A DNA stretch of 64,000 bases. It comes from Paramacrobiotus metropolitanus (lineage: Eukaryota; Tardigrada; Eutardigrada; Parachela; Macrobiotidae). The notes below the pieces were generated by a model. That model had not been told where the DNA came from, ran no database searches, and was given only the letters and a program-made list of their open reading frames with translations. The position numbers and the translations under genes were made by a program. Every line of letters starts with the position of its first letter. Within the stretch, counting starts at the first letter, position 1. Below, one piece after another: positions 55,001-64,000 of the stretch. Location of the stretch: assembly GCF_019649055.1 (NCBI RefSeq), contig NW_026570239.1, positions 806,001-870,000 of the forward strand, given 5' to 3'.

Positions 55001-56398
55001 GCTGTGTTCCTGCTTGCTATATTCGCTCCGTAATGGACTGACTAGGCGCCAGAATGGCTGCTCTTTTGTGGCCTACCAGGATAGAATGTCTCTTAAGTTT
55101 TCCGGGGGGGAATCACCTCGGCCGGAGTCTTAACTCGGCGAATACTTAAGGGTATAGCGGAATTCAGTTTTCGCGTTAGAAGGCAATAGATATGGCAAAA
55201 TCAGGCGCGGTACAAAGACGCCATGTATAGCTGCAACGTCATGTTCCAGCCGGCTGACGGCAGCATGTACAGGGAGTGCTGAAACGCGCTACCGTCATCC
55301 CCTCGTATGTATATGTATATGTATCCACTGCACGGCTACACAAAATGCATATCTTTGTGAGATAAAAAACCCAATGTCAATAATTCTTGAGTCATAATTT
55401 CGGGAGAGCAAATATGAATATAAATGTCCATACAGCACGCCATTTACACGGTGGCAATCCGGCTTTGGGCGAATTATGCCAAGTTAACGTGTAACTTTTC
55501 AAAAAAATTTTCAATCCATGCCGGACGAAACCCAAATTGTACCTGCTTTTACTGAACAGTAGTTGAGTATATAAAAAAAAGTTTTAAAACGCGAGAATTT
55601 ACAGTACTTCTTATGTCGGTGCAGTATTTCCTTGGATAATTTCATAGTGGCTTATGCAACAAAAGTTACAGAAATCATTTGTGTGTTGCTTGAACTTGCT
55701 TCGAAACGCAAGGAGGCAAAGTTGGGAAACCTTTTTTCCAGGAAGCCATTTGCAACTAACAACAATGTTTTTGTGTTTGATAGCGATATCAAATTTTATT
55801 GATTACCTGCTGGCAGAATCTCCCAACAATAAAATCGTTGCTGTTACATAATCAGATTTGCCAGAAGGTATTATTTAAATATGACAGCTCAGGAGCGTGA
55901 GCTTTTGCGAAGTTTCTCGGGGCTTGAGTTTTGGTGAATGTAGAAAGGATTTAATATACAAATTCATTTCTGTTGGCTTATCGTAAGTCAGCCTTACAGA
56001 AAGCCAAGCTGCTGTGAGTAACAACAAATGACGCGTAAAAAACTACCCAATAATGCGATAACATACCAACTGTCACTGCCGCGATAAGTGAATGACCGAA
56101 CTTACACTAAGTCAGCCTGTTGATAAACAACCGAGTGCATGTACTTTACAGTATGCATCCTCACATCGCACACGCAAAAAAAGAGCGCAAAATGTTTACT
56201 GTATATCCAATTATCTTCATTACATCGGTAAGCTAATTACTGCCGTCTTGAATGACTATCTAGTTAGCTTTAATATTGCTTAATTAATTAATAATTATTG
56301 CGCGAAATTACCACCTAATTAGTAATGAATGCCATCTCGGTAGCATATGCATCCCTCTGCGTTCGTAATTATGTTAAATCTAAATTTGTTATTACACA

Positions 56399-56431
56399 GC
56401 GTCGATAACACAGTTACTGTGTTATCGACGC
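56399..56431. repeat. Perfect 15-bp palindrome
   Basis: GCGTCGATAACACAG, TTA, and the exact complement. It lies in a non-coding stretch with another hairpin (AATCTAGTCGAGACTAGATT) near 56,561-56,582. Confidence 0.85.
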
Positions 56432-56789
56432 CAGACATACAGTATTAACCGCATTATTAAACGTGCAATGCAGTGCAGTTGCATTGCACTCACCGTGTAC
56501 AACGTGTAACGTGTAACACGCACAATGCATGGATAAGTCAACGATGCCCAATGGAAAATCTAGTCGAGACTAGATTTACCGTTAGGCAGTGTTGCCTTAA
56601 AGTGGGCATGGGTTGACTGTTGCAAGAAACCAATGCACAACGCTTGCGTTATCTCTGAATGACACATAGGAGCATGACGCACAGGCTGTTGGGCTGCATT
56701 ATCATAAGGCAGTCAGAACTGAAAGTACCTAATCTTTATACGTAACGGACGCCTGTTGCCGACAAGAAGTTCAGCAAGTCAAAGGTTTA

Positions 56790-56880
56790 CGATCAAAGGT
56801 GCCATGTAACTCTTTCTGCGGTTCGCGGCCAAGCAGGAAAGAATTTCTCGAAGATTTCCGGTTGAACCGCTGGCACCATC
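56790..56880 (-). pseudogene. Possible second F-box relic
   Basis: The minus strand reads NLREILSCLAANRRKSY, like FREILSCFAPNERHFY in the F-box at 39.2 kb, and the DNA keeps CAGGAAAGAAT, CGAA, TTCCGG in order. It is short, so it could be chance. Confidence 0.4.
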
Positions 56881-57284
56881 TGAAATCAGTTTTGTGCCGG
56901 TGACATGCTCCGGGAAGATTGTTAGCGCAATGGAATTTCGGTGGTATCCAGTGTCCATCGGCTCTGTTATTACATATGTAAGCCGAAATGTGGTAGCCTG
57001 TATTTTGTCTGGGCATTCATCTTTGCACCTTCTTTTTAAGGTGCCGGAATGGCTATTGTACGAGTGATCGTGCTTTAGTGGAAGAAGGGGTGGCATCCTG
57101 TTAGTTAAATCGTATGGTAACTGCAGACAGAAGCCTTAAACGGATGCTGGTACTTTGGCATGACATTGTTACAAATAAATGCACCCGTGACAAAATCCGC
57201 TTACACCTTATTGATAAAACTTCAGCTTTTTTATCTAAAGTGTGTCAGAACCTTTATTACGGACAGCGTGCACTGCCAGATCGT

Positions 57285-57315
57285 GACCCACGCGCATCAT
57301 TATTTCTACAACTCA
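57285..57315 (+). promoter_or_regulatory. Conserved upstream block of F-box copy 6
   Basis: GACCCACGCGCATCATTATT, then TCTAC lies about 115-145 bases before ATG 57,429, the third copy of the block also found at 20,909 and 45,150. This is the copy in front of the only intact full-length plus-strand gene. Confidence 0.5.
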
Positions 57316-57428
57316 CCGAGTTCGACACACATGTTATACTCATAACTCCTCCGTATTTTAAAAAAAAACTCGCTTTGATACAAAAGCAGGGTTAATTTGG
57401 CAACGTAGTATTTAATTAGTAAGCAGAA

Positions 57429-59596
57429 ATGTTGGAAATATTTCCCCGAACCGACATCTACCGGTGGAACGCAGTGGATATGCCGGGGCCCGATGGATTG
57501 TTGCAGTATGGTCTGGTGGTCGACGCGCCCGGTAACGGGCTCCTCGTGGACTTTGACTGCCTGGGCCAGCAACGCTCGCAGTTAGTGGAGCCCAATACAG
57601 CACGGACATTTCGCAGTTCTCAAGGCAATCGCTGGCCTCGTTTCTTAACGCGGGATGAGAAAAACGGGGAGAAATGGAACCTGCAGGTTCTAGCCCGAAC
57701 CGCAAACGACCGCCCGTGGACCTGGTACCCGGCATGGTGTATCTTGCCGCGGATGCTGTGGAGCTGCTATATGTTTATTCGCATTAAACTGAGCGACAAG
57801 ATCCTCAATAAACTGGTAAATGTTAAAGTGGTACGGCTGGAGAACTTTCAACGGGGCACACGGAAAAACGTGGCCGAAGCACCACGCTTCTGCGTCCGTT
57901 TTTGTCCCTTGCCCGTCAATTATGATGAAAATACCACCACTGATCCGGTTCTCTGGGGTTTGTGGAGCCAGGAGCTCAGATACTACAATATTCACCCTCT
58001 GCGTGTGGAAAATGGAAAACTCCTGTTTCTGACGGAATACGGCGAAGAGCAAGGCCCAATCACTACCAATTACCTGGTAACAATTGCCATCATTCCACTT
58101 AATAATTTTTTTAAATATGTTTACCTATCTTTCGGCAATTTGGATATTGGAAAATACTATAGGTGTAAGAAGTAAATTTATTCAGAATCTGAATGTGCCG
58201 TTGATCTGAATTTAAAAGGATTTTTGCTTTAAATAAATTTTAAACAAAAATTTACCTAGAATTCAAGATAATTATAGTTAAATTATTTAACTTAAAGTAA
58301 GTTAAACTTAAAATTTTTTGCTAGTTTACCAATTTGTAATTTAATTTTGCGTGTTCGTGTGTTGAGTTGTACGTAATGCATCGCTTGTTTGCAACTCCAA
58401 CAGGAATACTTGACAACGAAAGCGGAGCGTTTAAAAAAAGAATTTGCGTTGGTTGAGGGGTGCTGCCACTGGCAGCACCCTCCAAAGATGGCGCCCGTCT
58501 GTCTTCCACCCACAGAAATTACAACTCTATCGGTCTTATCTCTGCATGTCCTCGAGTGCGTCTTCCTTGCTCTGGACACGATCCAATGCGCCAGACTGCG
58601 TCGGGTTTCCATATTGTGGAACGCCTTAATCAGTTGCTCCGATCGTTCCACCAATTTATGGATGACTATTGATGTCTCTAAAAATTCCCCTTTCGTTATC
58701 GGGTCCGCGATAGTCCAGTGCGTGACTGCATCAACCCAGCGCGTGATCTTTACTGCGGTCGAACATGGACCCAATAATTCCGTTTCCGTTTTGCCTGACT
58801 GTCTGTTTCTCCTTGCGGCAGCGCAAAGTCAACTGCCGCAACGGCCGGGGAACCTACCGCGAGTATATTGGAGCCATTTCCGGTTGAATCTGGGGGGCGC
58901 GGACATTCTCCACAATGAAGTGCTGAAAAGCGCCAATGAACTGCGACAATGTGCCGCGGTTGTAACGAGCGTAGTGTTGCGAAACTGCCGATTGGTTGGA
59001 TTGGGTCCCCATGTCGGGCAGCAGCTGGTTGTCAACGAAAGGCTCGCGCTGGAAGAGGATTCTGCGATGATGGTGGAGATTCTCTACGCCCTCATAGAAA
59101 GGCAGCTGCCGCCCCGAGAGCACTGCTTGCCGGCTGCGACAAAATGGATTAGCGAGTGCGTCGAAGCCGGCAGGCGCTCACTACGCTTCTTCGCTATCGA
59201 AAAGGTAAATTTCAGACCAGTAGAAGGAAAAGTAAACTCGAGGTATTTATTCTTTATCCGTCTGACCAACTTACTAGAATTTATTTTTTGTAACTGGTCT
59301 TTCATTTGGTCACAAAATAAAACTAGTTTCGTAGACTAATATATAGTCTCTAGTTCGTCAGATTCTGCACTAATTCTAGTAACGCGCAGTGTAGCTTACA
59401 GTCAACCTGTTGTGCCTAGATTTTGGTGGTGTACGAGAAAGACCGGGCTAATTCGCCTTACCGAAGAGAACGTAATTGGACGCCGCAAGAGCTGCGCTGT
59501 ACCGATCCGCAGACGCTGACCACCATGACACTGTGCGCACTGACGCGGCAAATGGATTGTTTTAAACGGAGTAGTTACATCGTTCACGATGTATAG
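57429..59596 (+). CDS. F-box family gene, copy 6, intact but with altered C-terminus
   Basis: Three phase-0 exons are seen: 57,429-58,076, 58,404-59,204 and 59,420-59,596; 541 residues. Exon A contains YRWNAVDMPGPDG, LLVDFDCLGQQRSQ, RPWTWYPAW and FCPLPVNYDE. Exon B contains the F-box (LSVLSLHVLECVFLALDTIQ, RLRRVSILWNALI) and a domain with LRNCRLVGLG and ALIERQLPPREHCLP. Exon C has ANSPYRR, NWTPQELRCTDPQ and LTTMTLCALTRQ, but an insertion of about 27 bases holding TACATCGTTCACGATGTA adds a stop (59,594-59,596) before the usual KTGTKRKEPP-type end. Predicted role: SCF substrate adaptor. It is the only plus-strand copy with all exons open. Confidence 0.75.
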
Positions 59597-60328
59597 TTAA
59601 GGTGTGACCGGGACAAAAGCGCAAAGAACCGCCGTAATCCTTCAACCAATTTATCCGCAGTAAATTTCGTTACTCCCAAGAAAACGTTGCCTTTTTCTGT
59701 GTTTGCCCGTTTTTAATGCGATGATTTCTTGTGCAGATCCTACGTGATGTGTTTAACTGCGGTACACGCTCTTTCTGAAAACAAGATTTAAATGTTCTTT
59801 AAAATCGTAGTTTGATCCTCGGATGCGCGCTGTAAACAGTATATCGCCCATTTGATAGCGCCAATTCGGCAGTGGCTGTGGCATATTCATTTTTTTCAAA
59901 AAAAAATATTTTTTTCCAGTACATCCACTGTACACAGCTTCTCCGTTCTTCAGCACGTCAACCGCGAATTTGCAATATGAATACAGATAGAAAGATGCCG
60001 GACGAATACTATGCATAATTCGATTCTCTATTACCATCACTATATGCCTGATTAACCATATTTATCTGATATATCAGATAAATGTGGTAAATCAAGCAGA
60101 TCAGATAAGAAAATGTAGGCGTTTCTGCTTTTGTTCGGCTAACCGGTTCTAAAATGGTCTGGTCTATGCGCTCAGTAGTTCAATAACAAGGATGAAGTTA
60201 GGTAGAAGGTTCAATTTGCAGTTTTTGTCTTGAGTTGTACAAATCCTTGTCCTAAATTTAGTTACTATTTTAGTACGAGTACAGAGTCTACCCACATCAC
60301 TTCAATAGTCCATCATTGTGTTAAAGTT
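59597..60328. other. Between convergent F-box genes
   Basis: No exon is seen. A palindrome TTTATCTGATATATCAGATA lies at about 60,060-60,082. The 3' flank of copy 6 is shared with copies 3 and 5 up to about 59,760. Confidence 0.45.
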
Positions 60329-62504
60329 TCAACGCCATGCGAGAAACGGTCCATCCTGGACAGATCTAATGCGGGCCACCTTAAAATGCCGTTTAAGCAT
60401 TGCATACAACTCCGTCTGCAATTCAGCCAGCGTGCAGCGGATGACGGTGACGTCACTCTCCACAATAATCTCGACGTGGTTGCCGCCGATGCCGCAAAAG
60501 CGGCAATTGCGCCAGATGATGCGCTCGAGGGCGGCAGCAGCGTCGGCACACGCTTTGGCCATTCGCGGCAACTCGATGGAGAGGCGGTTGTTAGCCAGGT
60601 CCCAGGAGCAACGGTTAACGACAACCTGTTAGAATAAAAGATGCTGCGCAATTAAACGAAAATATCTGATGCGCTGATTGGCACTTATTATGATTGATTA
60701 TTGATTGTTAAAATAAATTTAGTAAATTCAGATACCGTTTTTAAATAAATAAATAGCGTAAAAAGGGGAATAATACGAAAGTAACTAATATATTATTATT
60801 CAACTACATATTATAAGAAATTCGATCCTCCTTTTAATACTTATTTACACAAAGATTTCAAAGCGCTACGGCCAGCATTCACCTGCAACTTTTTCGAACC
60901 TTTACGGTGGCGCTCGTGCACGGCGCTGATCAGACGCAGGCAGTCGTTAAGAACTTCCGACGGCCAACGTTCTTTGGCGTTGGAAATGGCGACCATCTCC
61001 GTATCAGCGGTGAGATACTGGACGATGCCGAAACCGACAGATCGGGCAGCCGTGGCGGCGTTGCCGAAATTCACTGTCAGGCATCGGTCGCTGTCATCCT
61101 GCTGGATAACCGCGTTCCACAGCGGACTGACACGGCGGTAGAACGGCCGTTCGTTCGTAGCGAAGGAGGAGAGAATCGCCCGTAAGAGTTCCGGTGGGAA
61201 TGCGGCCATTTGGTAGTCTCCCTGTACAGGAGCTGCTCGCCAGGGACTGGTGCCGGGTTGCAGTTTTGGCGGTAGCCAATGGTCATAGGAGAAGGTCCAG
61301 CCGGCTTGCAGGCGCCTTTTCATCTCTGCGTTCGCCCTGTCGTTCAGCCGGTCCTGTTTGAAGCCAAAACACGTACTCGAGGTCAGTCCAAAGCAAAACA
61401 GCTCCATCGCGATACAAAAACTTATTTTAAAAGTGCTAATTTTGTTATGGCACATTTTTTCTTATTTGGTCAAATAAAAAAATCGTGTTCTGTGGAAGCC
61501 AAACTTGAGTTATATTAAACTGATTTACTTAAGTTGCAAATTCATGAAAATTTAAGTGGTTTATCGAGTATATAAGTACATCATAGTAAAAAGAGAAATT
61601 GCAGAGAAAATGTGAAAACTTGAATGATTCTTCCGCTCTCAGAAATTCGGGCACATACACCAGATTTATAAGAGTGATCTTTGGAACGGACAGTGGTTTC
61701 GATCCCAGTTAATTAAGTCTGTGCGTCATGGCTAACTCGGAGCGTTTTTGAATTTTTACTACGTATCTTGTGCGACCGTACCAGTCCTTCTTCAGATACC
61801 GGCATCAGTTTCGTTGGACTCCAGCGATCCTGGAGATACAGCAGCCTTCCACTGCGTACGCAGGTCGGGTACGCCATCCAGACGTGCACCGACATCAGGC
61901 CTTTCCTCCACAGATTCCACAACGCCGGCTCAACGGACCGCCCCGCCCGGTACTTTCGCGGCAGGGGACACGCTCGCGTGATGTAATCATCCGGCCCGAC
62001 AGCGCGCACCACCCGGTGCCGGCGGCCCAACCGAACCACCATGGCGCTGACGAATTTGGATACTACGCAATCGAAAATCTGTATCTGAACATACGCGTAT
62101 CTGTTCCACAGGACGCGGCGCACCAGGAACACCGCGGGATACCACGTCCATGGGCGGTCAGGGTCTATCCGGGCGAGGATCTCAAAGCTGGCCTGGGATG
62201 ACGGATAACTCAACTGCCCGTTGTATTCCTCGTCCCAGAAGCAGCCCGTTACGACATGCTCCTGCTGCGAGCTGAGACAGTGCAGCGCCTTTTTGTACTC
62301 GACGAACTGCGAGCGCCGGCCAGGTACGCCAAAATCCACGATCACACCGTCAGGGACGGTGTTAATGACCAGACCGCGCTCGAAGAGTCGCTCGTCATTG
62401 GGCACATCTACCGCGTTCCACTGATATATGTCGGCGCCAGAATAAATTTCACAGAACAGCGATGAGTCCGAATAACCAAACGATCGTATTCCACTGGTCT
62501 CCAT
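60329..62504 (-). CDS. F-box family gene, minus-strand subfamily, second member
   Basis: Three exons are seen: 62,504-61,782, 61,353-60,883 and 60,625-60,329; about 496 residues. Exon 1 has the N-terminal domain (METSGIRSFG, YQWNAVDVPNDER, VIVDFGVPGRRSQ, RPWTWYPAVFLV, ACPLPRKYRAG). Exon 2 has the F-box (MAAFPPELLRAILSSF, FYRRVSPLWNAV). Exon 3 has NRCSWDLANN and IIWRNCRFCGIGG. It has the same exon 2/3 intron as the gene at 38-40.7 kb. The 3' end differs: an alternative frame reading DLSRMDRFSHGV aligns better with its sister after about 60,385, so a frameshift shortened the C-terminus. No last exon was found. Status is probably functional or recently damaged. Confidence 0.68.
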
Positions 62505-64000
62505 TGTCGTGTGTGTAAGGTGTGAGAAAAGTATATGGCTTAATTTATTTAACTCGTTAAAAATCAACTCCCGGAAAGTATGTTCCCTATATGGCATTGT
62601 TACATGATAAATGTGGCAGAGCTAATTAGAGAACGGGAAAAGGTCACGACCAGACCGGCCGGCAGCGCATGTGAAGTAGCTTTATTAGGAAATTATCGTT
62701 AGATGGCAAGTCAGTAAAACAGTAAGAAAAGGAATCAACATACTGGTTAGTACTGCTGCAAAGAAATGTACCATCCGTAGTTCTAATGGTTGTGATGGTT
62801 CTGATGGTTGTAATAATAATGGTTGCATTACGGTATAACAGTCATTTAAGTAGGCATAAACAGACACAGTCAGGTTAAAGGCTAGGCATATCAGGGCATA
62901 CATCAGGTATTAGTAAGCTATACATTAGGACTTTGAAACATTACGTGACACTTCTCTCCTCAAAAACAGACTGTCCACAGTCATAACACAACATGTATGT
63001 ACAATAAGAGAAAAATATAGTCAGCCAGCCGTGGATGTACTAAATATTTAGATAATTTTAAAAGCAGAAAACGAATGCCCTTTTTTAAAGTTTAAAATAA
63101 ACTGCTTTATTCTCTGATTAGTGCCGTTTGAAATTTACTTAAACGAGATATTAGCTTCCTCATGTTGGACTTTGCTACTTCACAAATTTTCTGTATGAGC
63201 TTTTCAAATGTTAAAATTTTATCTTCTCAGCTAATCAACCGTGTGTAACCGCAATCGTCTCACCGAATTAAGCACGGATAACATTGTACTATAGTGGTTC
63301 GATTAATTAGCAAGTTACTGTAGCAAGTTACTGTAGCAGTCGAAGTTTATTAATGCCTTATGCAACCGGTTTTTGGCACGGGCTATTTTACGCTTTCGTA
63401 GAGCGGCATATGAGCACTTGTTGCACATTCCTTTTCCCCTTTGAGAAAAAGAAAATTAAATTTAAAGGACCAAGAAAATTGGGCACCTAAAAATGCGAAT
63501 CAGCTGTTCTTAATTAAAATTTTTTTTTTTATATTTCGTGATATTTTAGCCACTGGATATCAGCACGACACCTTTTTGAGATTCAACCTTATCTCCAGTT
63601 TTTTTTATTCCGCTGTACAGTCATGTCGCGTTACTTTGAACACAGCACCCGGTTAACCAGTGCTGCGCGCCAAAGCTAAAGTTGTTAACGCGGCGGCTCC
63701 GCTAACATCATCACCCATGACCGACATTATCGTAACTGTGTTTTTTAGGAGATAGGTAATCAGATGCTGCATAAAGTGCGGCTGTATCGTATAGCTGTGA
63801 GTTATCGATCTGATAATCAAACCCTTTTTTTTTAATTAAAAATTCATTAGGCCAACGCGCGTGATGTGACTGCTAGAAATCGTAAAGGGCGGCCACACCA
63901 TAGCTGCATAGAGACCTTTTGTTCGACTGCTAATTTTCAATCATCAATAAAAAAAGAAAGGAAAAACATTTTTTTGTAGCGAAATTATAATTTTTTTATA
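62505..64000. other. Gene-free right end
   Basis: No exon is seen in about 1.5 kb. There are GGTTGTGATGGTTCTGATGG-type short repeats at 62,785-62,830, a duplicated CAAGTTACTGTAG at 63,310-63,335, and several long A/T runs. Confidence 0.4.

Larger units (their letters stand above)
53732..57428. other. Mostly non-coding; two F-box relics and hairpins
   Basis: No intact exon is seen. Two relics of the minus-strand F-box subfamily lie at 54,834-55,000 and 56,790-56,880. There is a perfect palindrome at 56,399-56,431. From about 57,140 the sequence aligns with upstream regions of copies 2 and 3, so it is copy 6's promoter. Confidence 0.5.

Noticed and set aside
62685-62903. 72-residue minus-strand ORF with a hydrophobic end
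   Set aside because: Part of it translates a GGTTGTGATGG-type short repeat and there is no supporting context.

Overview
The window is animal genomic DNA. About 10 kb at the left belongs to an integrated virus-like element of the Polinton/Maverick (adintovirus-like) class. The remaining 54 kb is intron-bearing, repeat-rich host sequence. Introns are short, with GT-AG borders. The largest host family combines an F-box with an unfamiliar N-terminal domain (key residues YRWNAVDV, LLVDF, RPWTWYP). It recalls lineage-specific families I associate with tardigrades, but that is an impression from memory and not a demonstrated identification.

Positions 1 to about 10,200 carry the right part of a Polinton-like element, all on the + strand. 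A 5'-cut ORF has a TBP-like domain and three acidic repeats. Nine tightly packed, mostly overlapping ORFs follow: packaging ATPase, a small hydrophobic-tailed protein, a Pro-rich repeat protein, an integrase with a chromodomain, a probable minor capsid protein, a basic pVI-like precursor, the major capsid protein, an adenain-like protease and two one-pass membrane proteins. Three further ORFs follow, two of them clear duplicates. No protein-primed PolB and no left terminus lie in the window, so the element continues upstream.

Positions 10,250 to 17,397 contain no recognised gene, but they hold nested inverted repeats, hairpins, a 46-bp tandem duplication and a minisatellite.

Positions 17,400 to 62,500 contain a cluster of the F-box family. 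There are six plus-strand loci: one intact full-length gene, one 5'-truncated gene, three pseudogenes and one orphan exon. There are two minus-strand genes of a second subfamily, and two relics. Lesions include 1-bp deletions, stops, a LINE inserted in an exon without frame change, and a 22-bp perfect palindrome in an exon.

Interleaved with the cluster, all on the minus strand, are a secreted-protein exon (24.1-24.5 kb), a frameshifted 7-TM chemoreceptor-like gene (26.1-27.4 kb), a duplicated pair of membrane-protein genes (28.5-29.5 and 30.6-33.8 kb) and a complete three-exon serpin (35.25-37.3 kb). The downstream copy of the duplicated pair is split in its second exon by a 1.7-kb THAP-encoding, P-element-like transposon with an 8-bp target duplication. 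The region 3' of the other copy carries a 346-bp foldback element that is absent from the matching site of its sister.

The strongest lead for an undescribed system is the Polinton-like element's apparent transcription kit: a TBP-like/acidic-repeat protein, shared hairpin-bearing intergenic modules, and duplicated ORFs with duplicated upstream blocks. The F-box cluster is the strongest host-side finding.
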